Of a DNA stretch of 64,000 nucleotides, positions 53,170 through 61,833 are shown piece by piece. Made by a program: the position numbers and the translations under genes. The stretch comes from Acidiflorens sp963841945 (GTDB taxonomy: Bacteria; Acidobacteriota; Terriglobia; Terriglobales; Acidobacteriaceae): the NCBI GenBank assembly GCA_963841945.1, contig CAWJFC010000034.1, positions 124,001 through 188,000 on the forward strand, given 5' to 3'. Numbering within the stretch: position 1 is the stretch's first letter; each line of letters starts with the position of its first letter. Under the pieces are notes generated by a model. It saw nothing but the letters and a program-made list of their open reading frames with translations. It had not been told where the DNA came from and did not search any database.

Positions 53170-53246
53170 GGGCCCGTAGCTCAAACGGATAGAGCATCGG
53201 ATTTCTAATCCGAGGGTTGCAGGTTCGAATCCTGCCGGGCCTACCA
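53170..53246 (+). tRNA. tRNA-Arg (anticodon UCU)
   Basis: A full cloverleaf can be drawn. The acceptor stem is gggcccg/cgggcct and the D stem gctc/gagc. The anticodon stem is tcgga/tccga with loop tttctaa, giving UCU, which reads AGA and AGG. The T stem is gcagg/cctgc with loop ttcgaat. The discriminator is A and the 3' CCA is encoded. A broken copy of its promoter and 5' half lies 6.5 kb upstream, in the same orientation. Confidence 0.96.
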
Positions 53247-53324
53247 TCCCCTGCCGAGCTTACCCTCGGCTGCCATCGCTTAGACAGTCGAAGAGCTCAC
53301 CCCCGGAATGATCGTGAACGCCAA

Positions 53325-54065
53325 CTACTGGGCCTTGGCGCTGGTATTGCGTGCTTCCCGGCGATGAGCCTCATCGCCAATTTTCCTCAGCTCGGTAATA
53401 AGCGGGCGGCTGGCTGCCGGAGGAGCGACCCTCCCCCTGAGGATGGCGTCGGGAGTCTCCATCTTTCCGAAGAGCAACATCGTTTCATCCTTGTCCTGTT
53501 TGACGACAGTTCCGGAGAGATCCACGCCAGCGAAGAGACCGCGGGAGCGAGAGTAGGTGAGAATTTTGTCTTTCATCTCAACGTCGGTATCCGCAGCAGC
53601 ATCTCTTCCGACCGGACCGCCGGCGGCCGAGGCGTCGCCTCCAATTTTAAAATGGTCCGAGAGCAAGTGCTCCGCGCCCCGATCTCCCATAAACACCATT
53701 ACCAAATCTGTGGCTTCGCCGCCGAGTTGGAGTCCCCAGCTTCCACCGGTGATATCAATGGGGAGAGGAGCGCTCCATCCATGTTCCGTGCGGCACGATG
53801 CCACGCCGTGCCCGTGCTGGCCGCCAAAACCAACGGCAATTTTGAACAACGAAGGTACGACCGCGATACACCTGGCATGATCGAGGATCTTGTCGGGGAT
53901 GGCGTGGTCAGGTGTCGCCATCACTTCGGACAGGACGTCTGCGGATTTATCAATGCGCTTGTCTATGCTTGATTCATCCTTGTCATTTTTGTCGCCAGCC
54001 GCGCACAAGCTAACGAGGATCAGAACAGCTGCGGCCAAAGCTAAGTGACGTTTGATAATTCTCAT
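53325..54065 (-). CDS. SYLF-domain (YSC84-like) exported lipid-binding protein
   Basis: A signal peptide (LALAAAVLILVSLCAAG) leads into the SYLF domain: DHARCIAVVPSLFKIAVGFGG, then WSAPLPIDITGGSWGLQLGGEATDLVM, and later LLSDHFKIGGDASAAGGPVGRD. The family binds phosphoinositides in eukaryotes; its bacterial role is not settled. It stands alone. ATG 54065 has gagga 6 nt upstream. The frame is open to 54206, but that extension is not signal-like. Confidence 0.88.
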   Translation of the reverse strand: MRIIKRHLALAAAVLILVSLCAAGDKNDKDESSIDKRIDKSADVLSEVMATPDHAIPDKILDHARCIAVVPSLFKIAVGFGGQHGHGVASCRTEHGWSAPLPIDITGGSWGLQLGGEATDLVMVFMGDRGAEHLLSDHFKIGGDASAAGGPVGRDAAADTDVEMKDKILTYSRSRGLFAGVDLSGTVVKQDKDETMLLFGKMETPDAILRGRVAPPAASRPLITELRKIGDEAHRREARNTSAKAQ

Positions 54066-54404
54066 AAAGTCCTCTTCCTCACCCATTTGGAGAGTTCTGG
54101 ATGTGATTCTCCTTGATTTTAAATTTCGCGAACCGGGAAGCCATCGGGCCGGGACCCTAGATTGACAGGTACGATGCCGTAGCTCGGCCTTCGCCGATGG
54201 TGGCAACCGCTATACAGAGCGATGCGGTGGGCTCGGTCACGTTGCCGAAAACGGAATTCTTTCCATTTCAGAACGTCCAAGCCTCAAGTGGGAAGTCTTC
54301 CGCACTTTGACACACAAGATTTGCGCTGAAACAAAACGCAACACTTCTCCTACTCTCAGCTTTGAATCTATCCTCTTGAAAGATGAATGAATTGTTAATG
54401 ACCG
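54066..54404. other. Intergenic region between divergent SYLF and Ig-repeat genes
   Basis: The region holds no gene. It should contain the SYLF promoter on the minus strand; the sigma-54-like site for the plus-strand gene lies just beyond it. Confidence 0.5.
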
Positions 54405-54435
54405 CAGCGTGCCGGGGTTTGGCACGCTGACTGCA
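54405..54435 (+). promoter_or_regulatory. Sigma-54-like -24/-12 promoter overlapping a hairpin
   Basis: TTGGCACGCTGACTGCA has GG at 54421-54422 and GC at 54433-54434, exactly ten bases apart. It matches the sigma-54 consensus (TGGCACG-N4-TTGC) except for one base. It overlaps a 9-bp inverted repeat (cagcgtgcc / ggcacgctg, 54405-54429). It lies about 110 bp before the Ig-repeat lipoprotein gene. Confidence 0.55.
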
Positions 54436-54547
54436 CCGTTACCTATATCGCTATTGACAGTTTTTCCCCCGAAGTGCCGATAACGCATATTTCCCTGAAA
54501 TAATACAAAGTCAGGTTCTGGTCGAACGCGACCAAAGGAAACAGGTC

Positions 54548-57007
54548 ATGAAGAGGTTGCAGCTCTTATTCGCGGTTGGTCTCCCGGTGTTGTTATTGGC
54601 AGTGACCATGGGTTGCGGCGGAGGTTCCTCGTCCAGCTCGGGTCAACAAACGGTCACGCTGCAGTCCATCCAAGTCACGCCGAGCGCGCCCTCGATCGCG
54701 CTTGGACTTACGCAGCAGTTCAAAGCGACTGGCACCTATAGCGACCACAGCACCCGAGACCTGACTAACTCGGCCAGTTGGAGTTCTTCGAATCCGACAG
54801 CGGTCGCTATCTCCGGCACCGGCATGGCGACGTCCAAGGCGTTGGGTTCAGCCACGATTACAGCGACGGCTTCGGGCGTAAGCGGCAACACGACAGTGAC
54901 GATCACGGCAGCGGCGCTGACGACGCTGACGATCTCGCCCGCGAATCCCTCTTTGCCCGTTGGCACAACTTTACAGCTGGCCGCGACCGGAACATTTAGC
55001 GACGGCAGTTCGCAGGTTATGACGTCATCGGTGCAGTGGTCGTCCGGCAATACCTCGATTGTTGGCATCAATGCGAATGGCGCGGCTGGTATGGCGCTCG
55101 GAGTGGCACTCGGGTCGACGACGGTGACGGCAACTTCAGGAAGCATCTCATCGGGCGTGACGGTAAGCGTGACGAGCGCGGTTCTGCAGTCGATGTCGGT
55201 GACGCCCGCAGCCCCGTCAATCGCGCAAAACACGACGCAGCAATTCGCGGCCATGGGCACGTTCAGCGATGGCAGCACGCAGAACGTCACGGGCTCGGTG
55301 CAGTGGAGTTCGAGCAATCTGGCGGTTGCCACTATTAATGTGAATGGCGCCCCCGGGCTGGCACAGGGAGTAGCAGCGGGCACGTCGACCATTACGGCGG
55401 CATCGGGCAACATCTTTGCCAACGCGACATTGACGGTTACGGGCGCGACCGTGACCTCGATTGCGGTAACTCCGACAAACCCGTCGATTCCGCTTGGTAC
55501 TTTGCAGCAATTTACGGCGACGGGCACATTCTCGGACGGAACCACACAGGACATTACGGACACGGCGACCTGGAGTTCGTCGAAGACTGGCATCGCAAGC
55601 ATCACCGCAAGCGGGCTGGCCACGGCGCGCAATCTTGGAACGACGACGATCGCGGCGACGCTGGACTCGATCAGCGGGAGCGTTACGGCCACGGTGAACG
55701 CCGCCGACCTCGCGTCCCTGGCAATTCAGCCGGGAAATACGACGATTGCCGTGACTACCAGCCAGCAGTTCTCGGCGATCGGCACTTTTAATGATGGAAG
55801 CACTCACGACCTGACCACACAGGCTACGTGGACCTCCTCCGATAACACGGTCGCGAAGATCGGCGTCAACAGTGGACTCGCAAAGAGCGTGGGGCCAGGA
55901 AGCTGCACCATTACAGCCACGGTGGGATCGGTGACAGCATCGATCACGCTCACGGTGACGAATGCGAGTCTCGTTGCGGTTTCGGTCACTCCGGTGGGGC
56001 AGACGATCGCGCCGGGAACAAATCTGTCTTTCACTGCGACAGGAACGTTCAGCGACGCGAGCACGCAGAACATTACGCGCGACGCGACATGGGCGTCCGA
56101 CAACCCGGGGGTTGCCAGTGTCGGGTCGTCCAATGTGGTGACGGGCGTTGCGCCGGGCACGGCGAACATCAGCGCCTCGCTCGATGGAGTGACGGGCTCG
56201 GCACCATTGACGGTTAGCTCAGCGACGCTGGTCTCGATCGCGGTGACGCCACTGAGCGCGGTCCTCGCTCCGGCGTCGACCCTCGGCTTGACGGCGACCG
56301 GAACATTCAGCGACGGCAGCACACAAACGATTAATAATGCCGTGAACTGGAGTTCGTCGGACACGAACGTGGCCAGCGTGACGACCGCCGGGCAGGTCAC
56401 CGGGCAATCGATGGGAACCGCAACGATCACCGCTCAGCAAGGGTCGGTCTCCGGATCGATGACCGTGGTGGTCGAATCGTCGGCGCTGGCGTCCTTAGAG
56501 ATCACGCCTTCCACCGCAAGCGTGGCGGTGCAGACTTCGACCCAATTCCGGGCGATCGGATCGTTCGCCGATGGCAGCACACAGGACCTGACGCAGTCGG
56601 CGTTGTGGACATCGTCTCCCGCGTCGGTCGCGACGGTGAACGATAGCGGCGGGAACAAAGGTCTGGCGACCGGAAACGCGGCCGGAACAGCGACGATCAC
56701 AGCACTATTCGCCGGGCAAGTGGGTATGGCGACGCTGACTGTGACGAGCGCCACCCTGGACTCGATCACGATCACGCCCGCTAACCCGAGCATTCCGCTT
56801 GGGACTTCACAGCGCTTCACGGCGACCGGCAACTTCAGCGATGGCTCGACGCAGAACCTGACAGCGGAGGTGAGCTGGACATCGTCGAACGTAAATGTGG
56901 CGACGATCGGCAGCAGCGGGCTGGCAAGTTCGGTGGCGCCCGGGACAACGACGATCATGGCCAGCTGGAACGGCGTGAACGGCACGACGACGCTGACGGT
57001 TTATTAG
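54548..57007 (+). CDS. Lipoprotein with nine bacterial Ig-like (Big_2) repeats
   Basis: The signal peptide ends in a lipobox-like VTMGC followed by a Gly/Ser linker, so the protein is probably lipid-anchored. The rest is nine tandem Big_2 domains of about 82-87 residues. Each begins like LxSIxVTPxxPSI, has a conserved TGTFSDGSTQ core and ends in TITA...LTV. Such repeats form rods used in adhesion or surface display. The repeats have diverged in DNA sequence. No enzymatic or other binding domain follows the last repeat, so it may be a stalk-like surface protein. Confidence 0.92.
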   Translation: MKRLQLLFAVGLPVLLLAVTMGCGGGSSSSSGQQTVTLQSIQVTPSAPSIALGLTQQFKATGTYSDHSTRDLTNSASWSSSNPTAVAISGTGMATSKALGSATITATASGVSGNTTVTITAAALTTLTISPANPSLPVGTTLQLAATGTFSDGSSQVMTSSVQWSSGNTSIVGINANGAAGMALGVALGSTTVTATSGSISSGVTVSVTSAVLQSMSVTPAAPSIAQNTTQQFAAMGTFSDGSTQNVTGSVQWSSSNLAVATINVNGAPGLAQGVAAGTSTITAASGNIFANATLTVTGATVTSIAVTPTNPSIPLGTLQQFTATGTFSDGTTQDITDTATWSSSKTGIASITASGLATARNLGTTTIAATLDSISGSVTATVNAADLASLAIQPGNTTIAVTTSQQFSAIGTFNDGSTHDLTTQATWTSSDNTVAKIGVNSGLAKSVGPGSCTITATVGSVTASITLTVTNASLVAVSVTPVGQTIAPGTNLSFTATGTFSDASTQNITRDATWASDNPGVASVGSSNVVTGVAPGTANISASLDGVTGSAPLTVSSATLVSIAVTPLSAVLAPASTLGLTATGTFSDGSTQTINNAVNWSSSDTNVASVTTAGQVTGQSMGTATITAQQGSVSGSMTVVVESSALASLEITPSTASVAVQTSTQFRAIGSFADGSTQDLTQSALWTSSPASVATVNDSGGNKGLATGNAAGTATITALFAGQVGMATLTVTSATLDSITITPANPSIPLGTSQRFTATGNFSDGSTQNLTAEVSWTSSNVNVATIGSSGLASSVAPGTTTIMASWNGVNGTTTLTVY

Positions 57008-57128
57008 AGACCAGATCGCAGAGCTCAGATTGCGGCGGTTCCAGCCCTTTGGCGCGCAGGACGACGCCAAGAGTTCCACCCCTGCAGTCTGGGCTCTAGT
57101 CTTTAGCTATTGGAATGCCTTTCGGGAC

Positions 57129-57974
57129 TTACCCCTTTTTCTTCGGGCGCATCATCTGCCACTCCTGCTCGGTCAACTCGCGACCTAAGGCGGTAAATTC
57201 GCCCGCGCCTTGCAGCCACTCGCCGCCATCCATAGTGACGACTTCGCCGTTGATGTAGCCGGAGCCGTCGCAGATGAGAAAGGCAGCGAGATCGGCGAAT
57301 TCCTGGGTCGTGCCGAAGCGGCCGAGGGGAATGCGCTTTTTGGCGGCGATTTCCAGATCCGGGCGCGGCAAGAGACGCGAGAACGCTCCTTTAGTGGGAA
57401 TCGGGCCGGGCGCGATGGCGTTCATGCGAATGCCGCGATCTCCCCACTCGACCGCGAGACTACGCGTGAGGGCATGCACTCCGGCTTTGGCGACCGCGGA
57501 TGGAACGACGTAAGCGGAGCCGGTGGTCGTGTAGGTGGTGGTGATGTTCAGGACTACGGCTTTGCGGTTGGCGGCCAGCCAGCGGCGGCCACAGGACAGA
57601 GTTGCATGCAGCGATCCCATTAAGACAATGCCGATTACCGATTGAAACGCGCCGAGAGAAAGATCTTCGGTCCGTGAGAGAAAATTCCCGGCGGCATTGT
57701 TCATCAGGACATCGAGCGGGCCGTTAGCCCAGATGGCGGCGATCATCTCTTCGACAGCAGTTGCGTCGCGGACATCGCAGCGCAGCGCGTGGATGCGTCC
57801 ACCGGTGCGCTCGTGCAACTCGCGTTCAGTCCCGGCCAGAACATCTTCGCGACGGCCGCAGATGTAGACCTCGGCACCGAGTTCGAGGAAACGCTGCGCC
57901 GCAGCCTTGCCCAGGCCTGTGCCACCACCAGTAATAAGGATGCGCTTGTCTTGAAGTAAGTCGCTCTGGAACAT
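57129..57974 (-). CDS. SDR-family oxidoreductase, 2,4-dienoyl-CoA reductase-like
   Basis: The NADP loop TGGGTGLGKAAAQRF with a following GRRED suggests NADPH. NNAAGNFLSRTEDLS and the active-site segment SAYVVPSAVAKAGV, with Lys but with the usual S/Y triad rearranged, fit the dienoyl-CoA reductase/peroxisomal trans-enoyl reductase subgroup. A C-terminal helical tail ends in basic residues. It probably acts in unsaturated fatty-acid degradation. ATG 57974 is chosen where homology begins; 58010 is possible. Confidence 0.85.
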   Translation of the reverse strand: MFQSDLLQDKRILITGGGTGLGKAAAQRFLELGAEVYICGRREDVLAGTERELHERTGGRIHALRCDVRDATAVEEMIAAIWANGPLDVLMNNAAGNFLSRTEDLSLGAFQSVIGIVLMGSLHATLSCGRRWLAANRKAVVLNITTTYTTTGSAYVVPSAVAKAGVHALTRSLAVEWGDRGIRMNAIAPGPIPTKGAFSRLLPRPDLEIAAKKRIPLGRFGTTQEFADLAAFLICDGSGYINGEVVTMDGGEWLQGAGEFTALGRELTEQEWQMMRPKKKG

Positions 57975-58079
57975 GGCAGGATTGTAGTTGAAAATCGGTG
58001 CTATGATCACGCCTGGCTGAAGGCTATTCGCCGTTCGTCGTTCGCGGAGAGCACCGGCGACGGCCAGGCAGGCCAGTTT

Positions 58080-59234
58080 CTACGAGAGCTTCGCGATCGC
58101 CCATTGCGCGTGTTCGGCGACGGCTGAGTCGGCGTCGTGGGAAAGTGCTTGCAGGGCCGGCAGGAACTTCTTGTTACCACTGTTGCCCATGGCGATCACT
58201 GCGTTTCTTCGCAGCCCCGAAAGTTTTGCGCGACGCACCGGCGATCCGCGAAACTTCGCGCGGAATTCTTCTGGCCGCATTTCCGCGAGCCAGTCGAGCG
58301 GAGGGTTAACCAATTTCTCGCGTGGCTGAAATTCTTCCGCCGTGGTAACCGGCGCTTTGCGGTTCCACGGGCAGACATCCTGGCAGATGTCGCATCCGAA
58401 GACGTGCCGGCCCATCCCCGCGCGCAATGGTTCGGGAATCTCGCCGCGCTTCTCAATGGTCAGATAGGAGATGCAGAGGCGCGCGTCGAGTTCTCCGGGC
58501 GCGGTGATTGCGTGCGTCGGACAGGCCGTAATGCAGCGCATGCAGCTGCCGCAGCGATCGGGAGCGGGCATGTCGGCTGGGAGTTCTGGAGAAATTTCGA
58601 GCGCCGTGAGGATCACGCCCAGAAACAGCCACGAGCCGAGCTTCTGGTTGATGACGCAGGTATTCTTGCCGATCCATCCAACGCCTGCATATTTGGCGAA
58701 CACGCGCTCGATGAACGGGCCGGTGTCGACATAGGCGCGGGTCTCCGGGTGGTCGCCGGTCACCGGTTGCGGGTTGCCGGATCCACCGCGCAATTCTCGC
58801 AGTTGCTCCTCCACCGCTCGCAGCCGCCGAAGGACCGCATCGTGATAATCCTCGCGGCACCAGGCGTAACGCGAAATCCAGCCCGAGCCCTGGCTTTCGA
58901 CCGGATCAACTTGCGTGGAGTACGGCTGCGCGGTGTTGTAGTTGATGGCGCAGACGATCACGCTGCGAGCCCAGGGTGCGGCATTTGCGAGGCTGGCGCG
59001 TTTCAGTTCGCCGGCATCGTTGCGCGCCTCCATATATTTCATCTCGCCGTGGCGGCCTTCGGAGATCCACGACGGAAAGACTTGCAACTCGCCGAAGTTG
59101 CGGACGGGCGCGACGCCACAGAGTTCGAAGCCGGCCTCGCGGGCGAGTTGCTTGATGCCCGCCGAGAGATCGCCTGGGCGGGCGCCTATCCTACCCCCTG
59201 AGTCCTCAGTTCGAATTTGAGTTTCAACGACCAT
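58080..59234 (-). CDS. queG: Epoxyqueuosine reductase
   Basis: QueG performs the last step of queuosine synthesis in tRNA, reducing epoxyqueuosine with cobalamin and two 4Fe-4S clusters. Visible are the Asp of YVDTGPFIER, GWIGKNTCVI, the cluster motifs CGSCMRCITACPT and CDICQDVCPWN, and a C-terminal HEAT-like unit (LRRNAVIAMGNSGN). The length of about 384 aa is standard. The frame extends to 59321, but ATG 59234 gives a family-like N-terminus. Confidence 0.94.
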   Translation of the reverse strand: MVVETQIRTEDSGGRIGARPGDLSAGIKQLAREAGFELCGVAPVRNFGELQVFPSWISEGRHGEMKYMEARNDAGELKRASLANAAPWARSVIVCAINYNTAQPYSTQVDPVESQGSGWISRYAWCREDYHDAVLRRLRAVEEQLRELRGGSGNPQPVTGDHPETRAYVDTGPFIERVFAKYAGVGWIGKNTCVINQKLGSWLFLGVILTALEISPELPADMPAPDRCGSCMRCITACPTHAITAPGELDARLCISYLTIEKRGEIPEPLRAGMGRHVFGCDICQDVCPWNRKAPVTTAEEFQPREKLVNPPLDWLAEMRPEEFRAKFRGSPVRRAKLSGLRRNAVIAMGNSGNKKFLPALQALSHDADSAVAEHAQWAIAKLS

Positions 59235-59375
59235 GTGATCGATGAGATGAGAGAGCAGCGTTCTATGATGAGCAACTGGTTGCGCTCCGGGAGCAGTCCA
59301 GCCTTCAGAAAAGGCTACCATTTTCGCCCTTCGCGGGGCGCATTCCCCGGCTTTTGAAGGGTGTGAACACTCGCC

Positions 59376-59391
59376 TGTGACTCACATCACA
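59376..59391. promoter_or_regulatory. CRP/FNR-type binding site (TGTGA-N6-TCACA)
   Basis: A perfect 5+5 palindrome, TGTGACTCACATCACA, lies between queG and the NfnA-like gene, 55 bp before the latter's start codon. It matches the CRP-family consensus exactly. Confidence 0.55.
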
Positions 59392-59445
59392 TCCGCATGT
59401 CCGAGTGCCACGGGACAATAGCCTTGGATTTCTACGGAGTTCTCC

Positions 59446-60357
59446 GTGTTCAAAATCGTCACCGCTCAGTTCATCGCCCCCGGAATCAAGCGTTTTACCA
59501 TTGAAGCCCCGCGCATCGCCCGCAAGCAGCGCCCCGGACAGTTCGTCATCGTCCGGATCAACGAAAACGGCGAGCGCATTCCGCTCACCATCGAGCGCTC
59601 AGACCCCGAGAAGGGCACGGTCAACATCGTCGTGCAATCGATCGGGAAGACGACAACCCAGCTGAATTCTCTCGAGTCGGGACACAGCATCCTGGACATC
59701 GTCGGGCCCCTAGGCAAGCCGTCCGAGGTCAAAAACTTTGGCACCGTGGTCGTGATGGGCGGAGGTGTCGGCACTGCGATGGCGTATCCAACCGCCGCCG
59801 CCATGAAGCGCGCCGGTAATCGAGTAATCACGATTCTTGGCGGACGAAATAAAGACCTCGTCATTCTCGAAAACGAGATGCGCGACGTCAGCGACACTGT
59901 GTTCGTGACCACGGACGACGGCAGTTACGGCGACAAGGGACTCGTCACCGACAAGCTGCGGCAGTTGATCGAGAATGGCACGCGCATCGACGAAGTGCTG
60001 GCGGTCGGGCCGATCCCGATGATGCGCGCGGTCGCGGAGATGACGCGCAAGGAACATATTCACACCATGGTCAGCTTGAATCCGATCATGATCGATGGCA
60101 CCGGGATGTGCGGTGGCTGCCGCGTTCTGGTCGAAGGCAAGAGCGAATTCGCCTGCGTCGATGGACCCGAGTTCGATGCCCACCGCGTCGACTTTGCCGT
60201 TCTGGTGCAGCGCAACACGATGTATCGAGACGCCGAGAAGTTATCTCTCGAACAATATAAGCACAAATGCGAATACGAGAAGCAGAAAGCCGCGGGCGAG
60301 GCGCCGGGTGAGGTTCATCATGAACCGGAAGTCGCCGGCACGCGGGAGGGAAAGTAA
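59446..60357 (+). CDS. NfnA-like FAD/NAD-binding, 2Fe-2S subunit (SudB/NfnA family)
   Basis: A ferredoxin-NADP reductase-like protein. The FAD-binding barrel has IPLTIERSDPEKG, the NAD domain has VVMGGGVGTAM, and a C-terminal 2Fe-2S site has the family's Asp/Cys set (DGTGMCGGCRV ... FACVDGPEF). With the next gene it forms a two-subunit flavo-iron-sulfur enzyme like NfnAB (NADH-dependent ferredoxin:NADP oxidoreductase) or sulfide dehydrogenase SudAB. The GTG start has a ggag Shine-Dalgarno. It ends with charged residues, and the next ATG begins immediately. Confidence 0.88.
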   Translation: MFKIVTAQFIAPGIKRFTIEAPRIARKQRPGQFVIVRINENGERIPLTIERSDPEKGTVNIVVQSIGKTTTQLNSLESGHSILDIVGPLGKPSEVKNFGTVVVMGGGVGTAMAYPTAAAMKRAGNRVITILGGRNKDLVILENEMRDVSDTVFVTTDDGSYGDKGLVTDKLRQLIENGTRIDEVLAVGPIPMMRAVAEMTRKEHIHTMVSLNPIMIDGTGMCGGCRVLVEGKSEFACVDGPEFDAHRVDFAVLVQRNTMYRDAEKLSLEQYKHKCEYEKQKAAGEAPGEVHHEPEVAGTREGK

Positions 60358-61806
60358 ATGTCGACTCCGACGAAATCGCACAATCCCATACCGAATAAAG
60401 AGCGCATCAAGATGCCGCGGCAGCACATGCCCGAGCAGCCGGCGCAAGTCCGCAACAAACTGTTCACTGAAGTAAATCTCGGATACTCGACCGAACTCGC
60501 GCGCCAGGAGGCGCTGCGCTGCCTCGAATGCGCGAAGCCGACCTGCACCAAGGATTGCCCGGTGGGCGTGAAGGTGAAGGATTTTGTGCAGCTCATCGTC
60601 GACGGCGACTTTCTCGGCGCGGCGGCGAAAATTCGGGAAGATAACGTTCTGCCCGCGATTACCGGGCGCGTGTGCCCGCAGGAAGATCACTGCGAGGGCG
60701 CATGCCTGCTTTGCAAGCGAGGCGAGTCGCTCGGCATCGGGTATCTCGAGCGCTTTGTCGCCGACTATGAGCAGCAACACTTCGATCCGGCAACGATTGT
60801 GAAGGCTCCGCCCACCGGAAAGAAGGTCGCGATCGTAGGCAGCGGGCCATCCGGCCTCACGGCCGCGGGCGACCTGGTACAAAAGGGCCACGAGGTGCAT
60901 GTGTTTGAAGCGCTGCACGAAATCGGCGGCGTGCTGGTCTATGGCATTCCGGAATTCCGGCTACCCAAGAAAATCATCCGCGAGCAGGTCGACATCATGC
61001 GCGCCATGGGCGTCGAATTCGAAACCGACGTTGTCGTCGGACGCACCGTCACCGTCGACGAGTTGCTCGAGGAAGAGGGGTATGACGCGATCTTTATCGG
61101 GACAGGCGCGGGTCTGCCGCAATTTATGGGCGTTCCGGGCGAGCATCTGAATGGCGTCTACTCGGCCAATGAATTCCTGACCCGCATCAATCTGATGCAC
61201 GCCTATGAGTTCCCCAAGTTTGACGAGCCCATGGTCGATTTCCGCGGAAAGAACGTCGCCGTGATCGGCGGCGGCAATACGGCTCTGGACGCGATCCGTT
61301 CGTCGCTGCGGCTGGGCGCGGGCAAGGCTTTCATCCTCTATCGGCGCAGCGAAGCTGAGATGCCGGCCCGCAAGGAAGAGGTAAAACACGCGAGGGAAGA
61401 GGGCGTGGAGTTCCAGGTGCTGACCGCACCGCTTGAATTCCTCGACGACGGAAAAGGCTGGCTGGCGGGCGCGCGCTGCCAGAAAATGGAACTCGGCGAA
61501 CCCGACTCTTCGGGCCGCCGCCGGCCGGTTCCGATTGAGGGATCAGAATATGTGGTACCGCTATCGGTCGCGGTGATCGCGATAGGGACTACAGCAAATC
61601 CGATTATCCGGACGACGACGCCCGGCCTGGCCACCACGAAAAAGGGCTACATAGAAGCGGACGAGATAAGCCAGAAAACCTCGCGCAAAGGTGTATTCGC
61701 CGGGGGAGACATCGTCACCGGCGGCGCGACCGTCATTCTTGCGATGGGCGCGGGCCGCAGGGCTGCCAGCGGCATTCACCACTATCTGACCACCGGCGAG
61801 TGGTGA
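60358..61806 (+). CDS. NfnB/GltA-like FAD, iron-sulfur oxidoreductase subunit
   Basis: The 482-aa protein has an N-terminal 4Fe-4S region (CLECAKPTCTKDCPVG and CPQEDHCEGACLLCKRG). A glutamate-synthase small-subunit-like flavoprotein follows, with two dinucleotide loops (VAIVGSGPSGLTAAGDL and VAVIGGGNTALDAIRSS) and the closing GVFAGGDIVTGGATVILAMG. With no ammonia or glutamine domain nearby and an NfnA-like partner directly upstream (0 nt gap), an electron-bifurcating NfnAB or SudAB role is more likely than glutamate synthase. Annotation pipelines often call it gltA. Confidence 0.88.
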   Translation: MSTPTKSHNPIPNKERIKMPRQHMPEQPAQVRNKLFTEVNLGYSTELARQEALRCLECAKPTCTKDCPVGVKVKDFVQLIVDGDFLGAAAKIREDNVLPAITGRVCPQEDHCEGACLLCKRGESLGIGYLERFVADYEQQHFDPATIVKAPPTGKKVAIVGSGPSGLTAAGDLVQKGHEVHVFEALHEIGGVLVYGIPEFRLPKKIIREQVDIMRAMGVEFETDVVVGRTVTVDELLEEEGYDAIFIGTGAGLPQFMGVPGEHLNGVYSANEFLTRINLMHAYEFPKFDEPMVDFRGKNVAVIGGGNTALDAIRSSLRLGAGKAFILYRRSEAEMPARKEEVKHAREEGVEFQVLTAPLEFLDDGKGWLAGARCQKMELGEPDSSGRRRPVPIEGSEYVVPLSVAVIAIGTTANPIIRTTTPGLATTKKGYIEADEISQKTSRKGVFAGGDIVTGGATVILAMGAGRRAASGIHHYLTTGEW

Positions 61807-61833
61807 CATTTCCCGGTCTCGGCAAAAACCGTG

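Noticed and set aside
54736..55692. Long minus-strand open frames opposite the Ig-repeat gene (also 55804-56430 and 56434-56985)
   Set aside because: They arise from the repetitive GC-rich coding sequence; the translations are themselves repetitive, Val/Ala/Pro-rich and lack any signal or domain.
54548..57007. CRISPR-like or tandem DNA repeat array
   Set aside because: The periodicity of about 250 bp is due to Ig-like protein domains; the DNA units are diverged and coding throughout.
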